DNA from: Caryophanales bacterium
Lineage (GTDB): Bacteria > Bacillota > Bacilli > Bacillales > Bacillaceae_J
Length of the DNA stretch: 64,000 bases
Reading direction: 5' to 3'
Assembly: GCA_012840465.1 (NCBI GenBank)
Contig: DULJ01000040.1
Coordinates: 124,001-188,000 of the forward strand
Under the pieces are notes generated by a model. The model did no database searches and was not told the DNA's origin. It was given only the letters and a program-made list of their open reading frames with translations. Positions 1 through 8,012 of the stretch are shown piece after piece; position 1 is the stretch's first letter, and each line of letters begins with the position of its first letter. Both the position numbers and the translations under genes were made by a program.

Positions 1-522
1 TCCACCAGTTGCCTCTTTTGATTGCCACCAAGGTGGAGCAATGTCCTTGTCAAAATAGCAAGTAAAGTTGTATAACGAGTTGGTAATTTTACCGATTTTG
101 TCAAAGTGTTTTCTAGCTTCATGAAAAGCTTGAAAGTATCTTCGACTTTGAGCTACCATTAATTTTTTATTGTTCCTTTTTGCAGCATTAACCATTGATA
201 GACCTTCAGCCACTGAGGTTGCCATAACTTTTTCTACTAATATATGTTTTCCAGCATTGCTAGTCTGTACAGAAATTGGCTCATGCAAATTATGAGGTAG
301 ACAAATAACCACTGCATCTACATTTGGATCCTTCAAACAATCTTCAACTGAAGTATAATATGGAACATTAAATTCTTGAGAATAGGATTTAGCCAAATCT
401 TTATTAATATCTACAACGGCTACTAGTTCGCATAGGTCGGGCCAGTGATTGATCGCATCAATGTGGGTGCGTGCAATTCTTCCTAATCCAATAATAGCAA
501 TTTTTACTTTACTTAGACTCAT
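1..522 (-). CDS. Gfo/Idh/MocA family oxidoreductase (partial, runs off left edge)
   Basis: Hand translation from ATG at 522: MSLSKVKIAIIGLGRIARTHIDAINHWPDLCELVAVVDIN..., Rossmann GLGRIA motif and VEKVMATS motif; RBS aaggagatg upstream. Not in the ORF track because truncated. Confidence 0.8.
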   Translation of the reverse strand, partial: MSLSKVKIAIIGLGRIARTHIDAINHWPDLCELVAVVDINKDLAKSYSQEFNVPYYTSVEDCLKDPNVDAVVICLPHNLHEPISVQTSNAGKHILVEKVMATSVAEGLSMVNAAKRNNKKLMVAQSRRYFQAFHEARKHFDKIGKITNSLYNFTCYFDKDIAPPWWQSKEATGG

Positions 523-570
523 GGGTTAAAACATCTCCTTGTTTTAAAATAGTATATGATTATCCGCATA

Positions 571-588
571 TCATGTTATCAGACATGA
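571..588. promoter_or_regulatory. Palindromic operator candidate (copy 1)
   Basis: TCATGTTATCAGACATGA; 16-nt core CATGTTATCAGACATG identical to the copy at 2080-2095; lies upstream of the oxidoreductase. Confidence 0.55.
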
Positions 589-616
589 TAATGCGAAAAA
601 AAACCTCTATTTTTCT

Positions 617-934
617 TTAGCGAATTTGTACCTCATTTTTGACTTTTTCATAGTCTTCTATAGTAATTATTTCAAGGTCACTCTTTGGAATCATGCAGCA
701 TGCTAAAGCATAACCATTTGCTAATTCTTCATCAGATAGTGCCTCATGGGAACGAACTAATTTTTGCTCATATTCACCATTGAGAACTTTTACCTTGCAC
801 ATGCCACATCCCCCTTGCTGGCATCCTGTTGGAATCGGAATAAACTGATTTCTAGCAGCTCTTAGGGGTGTCACATCCGCTGAACAAGTGTACTTAAACT
901 CCTGTCCTCTCGCTTTGAGAATCAATTTATACAT
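617..934 (-). CDS. 2Fe-2S ferredoxin, plant/XylT type
   Basis: Motif GCQQGGCGMCKVKVLNGEY...LACCMIPKSD; adjacent to an extradiol dioxygenase. Confidence 0.8.
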   Translation of the reverse strand: MYKLILKARGQEFKYTCSADVTPLRAARNQFIPIPTGCQQGGCGMCKVKVLNGEYEQKLVRSHEALSDEELANGYALACCMIPKSDLEIITIEDYEKVKNEVQIR

Positions 935-963
935 ATGAGTATCCTCCCTATTATTTCAGGTTA

Positions 964-1878
964 TTAAGTTAGCGCTTTCATAAAGGATTCAGATAATTCC
1001 CTACGGTGGTAAAAAATCCCTTGCCCAATCCTATCTTCTGTCCATGTAATAGTTGGCATATCTGCATAGGCAAAATATCCACTTGCAAATGCTTCATTAC
1101 GGTTTCCTGATGGATCAAAGAAGTAAATCGTTTCCCCTCGAGTAATCCCATGACGGGTTGGTGTTACATCAAATGGTACTTCATACATAGATAATAAATC
1201 TGCAGCATTAAAGACATCATGAAGAGAATTAACATGGAACGCTGCATGATGAAGCTTTGTATCTGGACCCTTAACAAAAGCGATATCATGGGCTTTATTA
1301 GAAGTAAACAAGAAACTTCCAAGCAATTCCTCACCGTCTACCGTTGTAATTTTTTCACTTTGTCGAAAATTAAGTGCTTCAACGAAGAATCTGCTTACGG
1401 TCTTTAGGTCATCCCCTGTTAATAAACAGTGATCAAGACGGTGTGGTGCAATCCCTTTTTTTCCTAGTGGCCATGGATGAGGATTTAAGGTTCCAACGGC
1501 CGTACCTAATAACTCTATCTCAGTATATAGTTCACAATGATGACCAGTTGGTAAAATAAAATGAACGGCTTCTCCTTCACCTATTCTAGCACCTTTTGAA
1601 ATTCTTGAAGTCGTACAACCAAATTCTTCAATTTTCTTTTCGTAATAAGCTAAATCAACCAATGTTTCCACTTTAAAAGCCATATGAGCTAAACCAGCAC
1701 TATTTGACTTTGTTAAGATCACGCTGTGATGATCATATTCATCCCAAGCTTTTAAATAAACACTATCACGATCTCGACCTGTTACTTCTAAACCAATAAT
1801 ATTTGTATAGTAATCTACTGAACTCTCTAAGTCCATCACCTTTAGTTCAACTCGACCTAGACGCATAATCCTCGCCAT
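964..1878 (-). CDS. Catechol 2,3-dioxygenase (VOC/extradiol family)
   Basis: MARIMRLGRVELKVMDLE start with GGAGGGG RBS; ligand motifs RLDHCLL, LHHAAFHV, GNRNEAF; XylE-like C-terminus ITWTEDRIGQGIFYHRRELSESFMKALT. ORF-track start at 1923 is probably too early. Confidence 0.88.
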   Translation of the reverse strand: MARIMRLGRVELKVMDLESSVDYYTNIIGLEVTGRDRDSVYLKAWDEYDHHSVILTKSNSAGLAHMAFKVETLVDLAYYEKKIEEFGCTTSRISKGARIGEGEAVHFILPTGHHCELYTEIELLGTAVGTLNPHPWPLGKKGIAPHRLDHCLLTGDDLKTVSRFFVEALNFRQSEKITTVDGEELLGSFLFTSNKAHDIAFVKGPDTKLHHAAFHVNSLHDVFNAADLLSMYEVPFDVTPTRHGITRGETIYFFDPSGNRNEAFASGYFAYADMPTITWTEDRIGQGIFYHRRELSESFMKALT

Positions 1879-2078
1879 TTCTTTTCCCCTCCTATACATA
1901 ATGAATGATTTAAAATTAATCATAGTGGTACTACCAGCAAAATAAGTTTTGGAACATCCTTAATGTCTTAGCGTATGTTTTCCGAAATATTGGTAAGACC
2001 CTATCATAAGAAAGTGTATTAGAATTACCAAAATTACCTTGAATAATATGCTATAATAATTATATGAATATCAGGATG

Positions 2079-2095
2079 TCATGTTATCAGACATG
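2079..2095. promoter_or_regulatory. Palindromic operator candidate (copy 2)
   Basis: TCATGTTATCAGACATG, shared with 571-588; between the divergent dioxygenase and GntR genes. Confidence 0.55.
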
Positions 2096-2293
2096 TTAAA
2101 CAAGAATAACCCCCTTTTATTTCCAATATTGACTTGTTAGCTGTCTGCAAAGCATAATTTTATAATAAACATATATATTTAATTTGTCTACAAAATATTT
2201 TGAAAAAAGTAAATATTTTAAAAAAGGTAGGAACAAAATGATATTATAGTTAGAAGATGAAGGCGTTTTAATCAAATTTAAGGGGATTATAAT

Positions 2294-3010
2294 ATGAAAA
2301 CAGCAAAAATAAATAGACAAAAGATTTACGAAATCATCGCTGAACACATTAAACAACAAATCCTAAGTGGAGAATTGGAGCCTGGGGAGAAATTACCCAC
2401 AAGTAAAGAGTTGTGCGATATTTTCCAAGTGGGAAGATCAACAGTAAGGGAGGCTCTAAGTGCATTGGAAATAATGGGGCTCATCGAAACTCGACAAGGT
2501 GAAGGTAGCACCGTTAAAATATATAACACAGAAGATGTGAAATTACTGGATTTTAAAAACATCCTAATCAGTGAGGAAACTGTTTTAGAACTAATGGAAG
2601 CACGTAAATCAATTGAAATAACAAATGCACGAATGGCTGCATTAAAACGAACAGAGGAAGACCTGATAAAATTAAAGAATAATCTTGAGATGATGGAATT
2701 AAATATAACGAACGCAATGAAAAGTAAGAAGGCCGATATGCAGTTTCACCAAATCTTAGCGGAATCCACCCATAATTCAATCATGGTTCGTCTGATAGCA
2801 ACAATGTCTGACCAAATGAGCAAGGCGATGGAAGAAATACGAAGAATTACATTTGATAGTCCAGCTTTATCCAGAAGAGTTTTTGAAGAACATTATCGTA
2901 TTTATCAAGCAGTAGCAGCGCAGGACAGGTTGTTGGCACAACAAAGGATGCTGGAACATCTCGATCATTTTGAAAATGAGATGCGAAATTATTATAAGTC
3001 TAAAAAATAA
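2294..3010 (+). CDS. FadR/GntR family transcriptional regulator (FCD domain)
   Basis: N-terminal wHTH LEPGEKLPTSKELCDIFQVGRSTVREALSALEIMGLIETRQGEG plus alpha-helical C-terminal domain. Confidence 0.9.
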   Translation: MKTAKINRQKIYEIIAEHIKQQILSGELEPGEKLPTSKELCDIFQVGRSTVREALSALEIMGLIETRQGEGSTVKIYNTEDVKLLDFKNILISEETVLELMEARKSIEITNARMAALKRTEEDLIKLKNNLEMMELNITNAMKSKKADMQFHQILAESTHNSIMVRLIATMSDQMSKAMEEIRRITFDSPALSRRVFEEHYRIYQAVAAQDRLLAQQRMLEHLDHFENEMRNYYKSKK

Positions 3011-3120
3011 TGTAAAGGAAGAACATCACTTTTAAAGATGCCCCAGCTTCCTATCTCATATTAACCACAATTAATTTTGAAACTTACCGTTAATGAGAAA
3101 ACGGATAACATATAAATCTA

Positions 3121-3414
3121 AATGAAATTAGCTTAATTGATATTTTAAAATCCGAAAATGAGGATGTTGTAGATACAATTCAGCTGTTAATGGAGTTAGA
3201 AAAAATCAATGAATATATTCATATATTAGATGAAAGAGAAAAGGAAGTTATCGTAGGCCGATTCGGTTTGGATTTGCAAAAGGAAAAAACGCAGAGAGAG
3301 ATAGCGAAGGAGCTTGGGATCTCAAGAAGTTATGTATCAAGGATCGAGAAACGGGCTTTGATGAAGCTGTTTCATGAATTTTATCGGAATGAACGGAAAA
3401 AGAGAGGATCATGA
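3121..3414 (+). CDS. spoIIIC: Sporulation sigma factor SigK, C-terminal half (spoIIIC-like); not preceded by the N-terminal half
   Basis: Frame reads [97 protein letters not shown]; in-frame stops at 3091-3108 just upstream; homology begins at AATGAAATT. The ORF track starts at the internal ATG 3190. Confidence 0.85.
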   Translation, partial: NEISLIDILKSENEDVVDTIQLLMELEKINEYIHILDEREKEVIVGRFGLDLQKEKTQREIAKELGISRSYVSRIEKRALMKLFHEFYRNERKKRGS

Positions 3415-3505
3415 AAAGACAAAAGGGGCTTGCAAGCTTCCTTTACCTCAGTCTTGGATGTCCATCGTGAAGAAAAGAAAAAATGGTATAAAGGTGCATA
3501 AATAT

Positions 3506-3545
3506 GCAAATGGCAACCTCAGAAAATTTGGAGGTTGCCATTTGC
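3506..3545. terminator. Bidirectional hairpin terminator
   Basis: Perfect 15-bp stem GCAAATGGCAACCTC/GAGGTTGCCATTTGC between convergent genes. Confidence 0.8.
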
Positions 3546-3547
3546 TT

Positions 3548-4087
3548 TTATATTTTCTTTAATTTAAAAGTTGCAATCATCATCAAGGCTAATCCAATAA
3601 TGATATCCATAAAGATATGGGAAGGCAAAATGGATACTAAGAGGGTTGAGAATGTTAATATTATTCCAGCTACTGTTATTGGTAAGCCTGTAAAATATCC
3701 GTTATTTTCAGTAATGTTGAATTTGGATAAACGGATCGCTCCACAAACGATATAGATAATGGTAAATAAGATCCCCGGCGCACCATATTCAAAAAGGATT
3801 ATTTGATAGGTCAGTAAAGCTGGTGCAACTCCAAATGAGACAATATCACACATTGAATCAAGTTGTTTGCCGAACTCTGATTCAATATTTAGTTTCCGGG
3901 CAACTAATCCATCAAACCGATCGGAAAGCGCCGCAATAAAAATGAGCAACAAACTTAGTTGATATTCACCCCGTAATACCGCCAGCAAAGCACAAACTCC
4001 GAAGCTCAAGTTCATGATCGTCAAGATATTTGCTGCTTGTGACTTGATTTTTTTAATTGTATGATCAATATATTGTGATAAAAACAT
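3548..4087 (-). CDS. pssA: CDP-diacylglycerol--serine O-phosphatidyltransferase
   Basis: CDP-alcohol phosphatidyltransferase motif SDRFDGLVARKLN...FGKQLDSMCD; next to psd. Confidence 0.9.
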   Translation of the reverse strand: MFLSQYIDHTIKKIKSQAANILTIMNLSFGVCALLAVLRGEYQLSLLLIFIAALSDRFDGLVARKLNIESEFGKQLDSMCDIVSFGVAPALLTYQIILFEYGAPGILFTIIYIVCGAIRLSKFNITENNGYFTGLPITVAGIILTFSTLLVSILPSHIFMDIIIGLALMMIATFKLKKI

Positions 4088-4193
4088 AGAAAGGTCCCCC
4101 CCACTTTTAACGATTATAACTATTTTATGATTCGAAAATTACAGATAGTAGAGAATTTGAAAAAAGGGCTCTGAAAAGGAGGAAAATTTAATC

Positions 4194-4976
4194 GTGCTAA
4201 AGCAGTTGTACCGTTTTCTAATTGATCTGACTAATAATTTATACATTTCAAGTATTGTCCGTGCCTATACGACTTCAAACATAAGCAATAAATTAATCCC
4301 GTCCTTTATTAAGGTTTTTAAAATAAATGAGAGTGAATTTGAGAAAAATAGTAATGAATATAAAAGTCTGCATGATTTTTTTGTCCGTACTCTAAAAGAA
4401 GGTGTCCGCCCAATTGATGGGGATTCTAGAACTGTAATCAGCCCTGTCGACGGCTATGTAGAGGATATAGGTACGATTACGGAAGATAGGAATATTTTCG
4501 TAAAGGGTCAGCTCTTTTCTATTAGAAAAATGATGGGGAATGACCCGGCATTCGATAAGTACATAGATGGTGTGTTCATGATCATTTACTTAAGCCCTAA
4601 AGATTACCATAGAATACACAGTCCTGTATCAGGAAAAGTTATTTCGCAATGGGACCGCGGTGGGAAATCGTATCCAGTTAATAAATGGGGATTAAAATAT
4701 GGCAGGTCCCCCCTAGCTGAAAATTATCGGAAGATTTCAGAGATTGAGTGCAACGGAGCCCATGTCGTACTCGCGAAGGTCGGAGCATTATTTATTAATA
4801 GTGTTACACTCACACATAAAAACGACCTCTTGGAAAAGGGAGAAGAAATTGGCTATTTTTCATTCGGCTCAACCGTAATTTTACTATTCGAAAAAAGTAG
4901 TTTTAAAGCGGATAACAGTATTAAAAATCAATCAATAAAAATGGGTCAAAAAATTGGTGTTTTAGTTCAAAATTAG
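4194..4976 (+). CDS. psd: Phosphatidylserine decarboxylase
   Basis: SPVDGYVEDIG, LSPKDYHRIHSPVSGKV, C-terminal self-cleavage motif FGST. Confidence 0.93.
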   Translation: MLKQLYRFLIDLTNNLYISSIVRAYTTSNISNKLIPSFIKVFKINESEFEKNSNEYKSLHDFFVRTLKEGVRPIDGDSRTVISPVDGYVEDIGTITEDRNIFVKGQLFSIRKMMGNDPAFDKYIDGVFMIIYLSPKDYHRIHSPVSGKVISQWDRGGKSYPVNKWGLKYGRSPLAENYRKISEIECNGAHVVLAKVGALFINSVTLTHKNDLLEKGEEIGYFSFGSTVILLFEKSSFKADNSIKNQSIKMGQKIGVLVQN

Positions 4977-5034
4977 TTGAATAATATGATAAAATAACTT
5001 TTGACTGAATTTTTTGCGATGAGGAGGAAATAGA

Positions 5035-5493
5035 ATGAAAAATGTGCTAATTAATAAAATAGTCGAAATAGTCGTTACCGAAAATCAGTTGCGAAGCTTT
5101 TGGAAAAAGCATGGGGAAGACCTTGAGTTTGAAACTTTAAGCAATGAACAGCTTATGAAACTTGCTATGAGAGAAATTCAAGAGGCATCTTTAACAGAAC
5201 TAGATTCACATTTAATTGATAGGGGCTGGAGAACCCGGGATGAAATTGAAGGGAAAATGATTGCCGAAGATAATTCAAATCCACGCTATCATGTTGAATT
5301 AATAGATACTGACCAAAAGGGAAATCCATCAAAGATATTAATAGATCGCATGTTGGAGCTTCATTGTGAAGATTGTGGATTTGAGTTATATATTCAAGAT
5401 TCTGATATTGATCCAAGTTCATTAAAATGTCCAAAAGATGGAGGGAAGTTAACGATAACAGGAACTAATGCTAAAAAGATAAATAAAAATTAA
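5035..5493 (+). CDS. Hypothetical protein with a possible C-terminal CxxC motif
   Basis: ORF with RBS gaggaggaaa; no family recognised with confidence. Confidence 0.6.
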   Translation: MKNVLINKIVEIVVTENQLRSFWKKHGEDLEFETLSNEQLMKLAMREIQEASLTELDSHLIDRGWRTRDEIEGKMIAEDNSNPRYHVELIDTDQKGNPSKILIDRMLELHCEDCGFELYIQDSDIDPSSLKCPKDGGKLTITGTNAKKINKN

Positions 5494-5513
5494 CTCGCAG
5501 GGGGTTCGAGCAA

Positions 5514-6851
5514 GTGGAACATTCAGTAGCACAAGAGGTGTCAAATTTTCAAATTTACTTAGCAGTTATCATTTTCTTAGCTACATATGCTTTTATTATT
5601 ACTGAAAAAATTAATAGAGCGGTTGTAGCATTACTGGGTGCAATATTAATGGTTGCATTCGGCATCGTTGATTTAGAATCAGCTTTTACGCACCATGTTG
5701 ACTGGGGAACAATTACGTTATTAATCGGAATGATGATTTTAGTTGGTATTACAAGTACCACTGGCGTCTTTCAATATGCTGCCTTAAAATCGGCGAAATT
5801 TGCCAAAGGCGACCCAATTAAAATACTAGTCGTTTTGTCGCTTTTAACGGCAGTAGCATCCGCATTTTTAGATAATGTTACAACGGTTCTATTAATTGTA
5901 CCCGTTACGTTTTCGATTACTAGACTTTTGGGAGTAAATCCTGTACCATATTTGATTTCCGAGGTTCTATTTTCGAATATTGGAGGAACAGCAACGTTAA
6001 TCGGGGATCCTCCTAATATAATGATTGGTAATGCAGTTAAACATTTAACATTTAATCAGTTTTTATTTAACTTAACACCGGTTGTTGTGGTCATTACGTT
6101 TGTAACAATGATTTTGATTTATTTTATGTTCCGTAAGCAATTAAAGGTAGATGAATCTAAAAAACAAAAGCTTATGGAGCTAGATGAAAAAGAATATATT
6201 AAAAATCCAGTTTTAATGAAAAAGTCATTAATCGTTCTTGGCCTTACCATCCTAGGTTTTATTCTTCACTCTGTAATACATTTGGAGGCTCCAGTAGTAG
6301 CTTTAGCAGGAGCAACTCTATTAATGCTGATTGGTGTTAAAGAACATGACCTTGAAGAAGTATTCCATAGTGTGGAATGGGTTACAATCTTTTTCTTTGC
6401 CGGTTTATTTACACTAGTTGGTGGTCTTGTAGACGTAGGGGTTATCAAAAGTTTAGCAGAAAAAGCATTAGATCTTACAGGTGGTCATATTCCGACTGCT
6501 GCGGTCTTAATTTTATGGGTATCAGGTATTGCCTCAGCGTTTATTGATAATATTCCATTTGTTGCTACTATGATTCCGTTGATTCAAGATATGGCGGCTG
6601 GTATGGGATTATCGATTGATTCACCAGAAATAGATGCATTATGGTGGTCATTATCACTTGGAGCGTGTTTAGGGGGAAATGGTACACTTATTGGTGCTTC
6701 TGCAAACGTTATCGTGGCCGGTATCGCTTCTCGTGAAGGAAATGGCTTTAGTTATATGGATTTCTTGAAAATCGGTGGTCCGTTAACACTAGTTGCCCTA
6801 GCTATTGCACATGTTTATATTTACTTTAGATATTTAACAGCATTCTTGTAA
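5514..6851 (+). CDS. ArsB/NhaD family transporter
   Basis: Multi-TM protein with duplicated motifs AFLDNVTTVLLIVPVTF / AFIDNIPFVATMIPL and GGTATLIGDPPNIMIG. Confidence 0.87.
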   Translation: MEHSVAQEVSNFQIYLAVIIFLATYAFIITEKINRAVVALLGAILMVAFGIVDLESAFTHHVDWGTITLLIGMMILVGITSTTGVFQYAALKSAKFAKGDPIKILVVLSLLTAVASAFLDNVTTVLLIVPVTFSITRLLGVNPVPYLISEVLFSNIGGTATLIGDPPNIMIGNAVKHLTFNQFLFNLTPVVVVITFVTMILIYFMFRKQLKVDESKKQKLMELDEKEYIKNPVLMKKSLIVLGLTILGFILHSVIHLEAPVVALAGATLLMLIGVKEHDLEEVFHSVEWVTIFFFAGLFTLVGGLVDVGVIKSLAEKALDLTGGHIPTAAVLILWVSGIASAFIDNIPFVATMIPLIQDMAAGMGLSIDSPEIDALWWSLSLGACLGGNGTLIGASANVIVAGIASREGNGFSYMDFLKIGGPLTLVALAIAHVYIYFRYLTAFL

Positions 6852-6875
6852 GAAAAGTGATAAAGTTAGATAAAA

Positions 6876-6911
6876 AAACATCCTGTTCCTTTTGATGGGA
6901 CAGGATGTTTC
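6876..6911. terminator. Hairpin terminator
   Basis: AAACATCCTGTtc...gaACAGGATGTTT stem. Confidence 0.75.
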
Positions 6912-6929
6912 ATTTCTATTCAAGGTGCA

Positions 6930-7070
6930 TCAAGATGTTTTCTTGATCTTCGTGTGTAATGAACGGCGTTCTATTTCTTTTTTAATAAGTTGAATAAAAT
7001 CCGGACTTAAGTTAAGTTCGATGGCCTTGTGGAATGACTCTAATAATAAATCATCTGATAATGTTCTCAT
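6930..7070 (-). CDS. sda: Sporulation checkpoint inhibitor Sda (46 aa)
   Basis: Hand translation [46 protein letters not shown], matches the Sda pattern; positioned next to yqeG as in B. subtilis. Confidence 0.9.
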   Translation of the reverse strand: MRTLSDDLLLESFHKAIELNLSPDFIQLIKKEIERRSLHTKIKKTS

Positions 7071-7232
7071 TTTTTAGCCAGAAGTGCTGGCCATTCACCT
7101 CCTACAAGTTTTAAAAAACTTTTTCTCTTTTTACTTTCTCTTTGTCATTTTTTCTTTTTTTTAACATATATTTAATATTTTCTCCCTATGCCTATACAGT
7201 AACATGTTTTATATTTTAGAACAATCGTTCTT

Positions 7233-7331
7233 ATATCCACAGATAACAGTGGATAACTTGTGGGTATTGTGTTTATAATGTAAATAATTCCAGTTAATTA
7301 GCCTTTGATAATGTGCATAAAGTTATCCACA
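7233..7331. promoter_or_regulatory. DnaA-box cluster upstream of sda
   Basis: TGTGCATAA (7312-7320, complement of TTATGCACA) and TTATCCACA (7323-7331) match TTATNCACA exactly; one-mismatch boxes at 7233-7241 and 7248-7256. Confidence 0.75.
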
Positions 7332-7352
7332 ATCGGGGATTTTATGAAAATT

Positions 7353-7387
7353 TGTCGAAAAGTTTTTTTGAATAACATTATTCGACA
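7353..7387. promoter_or_regulatory. Pair of inverted Spo0A-box-like heptamers
   Basis: TGTCGAA at 7353-7359 and TTCGACA at 7381-7387. Confidence 0.4.
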
Positions 7388-7494
7388 AAAAACAATGCTA
7401 TTTCTGTAAATATTGTTTTGAAACGTTGGCGGACTTTGGCTATTATTAGTAGGGGTACAGAAGTTAAAGTTCAAAATTATTAGAGGTGTTTGTC

Positions 7495-8010
7495 TTGCTA
7501 GATTTGTTTTTACCAAATGAGCATGTGAAAAGTGTTTTTGAGATTGACCCGGCAAAATTGAAGGAAAAAGGGATTAAAGGAATTATTACTGATTTAGATA
7601 ATACCCTTGTTGAATGGGACCGCCTGGAGGCAACGCCGAAGTTGATAAAATGGTTCCAAAAGATGAAAGACCATGGCATTAGTGTAACGGTTGTTTCGAA
7701 TAATAATGAGGAACGAGTGAAGCTGTTTTCAGGACCATTAGGCATTCAATATATATATCAAGCAAGAAAACCGATGGGAAGAGCTTTTCGTAAAGCTGTT
7801 TATGACATGAAGCTAAAAAAAGATGAAGTCGTTGTGATCGGTGATCAGCTGTTAACAGACGTATTGGGGGGGAACCGATCCGGGCTGCATACGATATTAG
7901 TTGTGCCAGTAGCCCAATCAGATGGTTTCTTTACCAAATTTAACAGACGTATAGAACGGTCTATTTTAAATATGATGAGAAGAAAAGGTATGGTATATTG
8001 GGAGGAATAA
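7495..8010 (+). CDS. yqeG: YqeG family HAD IIIA-type phosphatase
   Basis: IITDLDNTLVEWD, VVSNNNEERVKLF, VIGDQLLTDVLGGNRSG; likely TTG start at 7495. Confidence 0.92.
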   Translation: MLDLFLPNEHVKSVFEIDPAKLKEKGIKGIITDLDNTLVEWDRLEATPKLIKWFQKMKDHGISVTVVSNNNEERVKLFSGPLGIQYIYQARKPMGRAFRKAVYDMKLKKDEVVVIGDQLLTDVLGGNRSGLHTILVVPVAQSDGFFTKFNRRIERSILNMMRRKGMVYWEE

Positions 8011-8012
8011 TT

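Noticed and set aside
2117-2359. 80-aa minus-strand ORF upstream of gntR
   Set aside because: Very AT-rich promoter region, low-complexity hydrophobic translation.
3190-3414. Stand-alone small HTH regulator
   Set aside because: Reading frame extends upstream to 3121 with SigK-specific sequence, so it is a sigK half, not an independent regulator.
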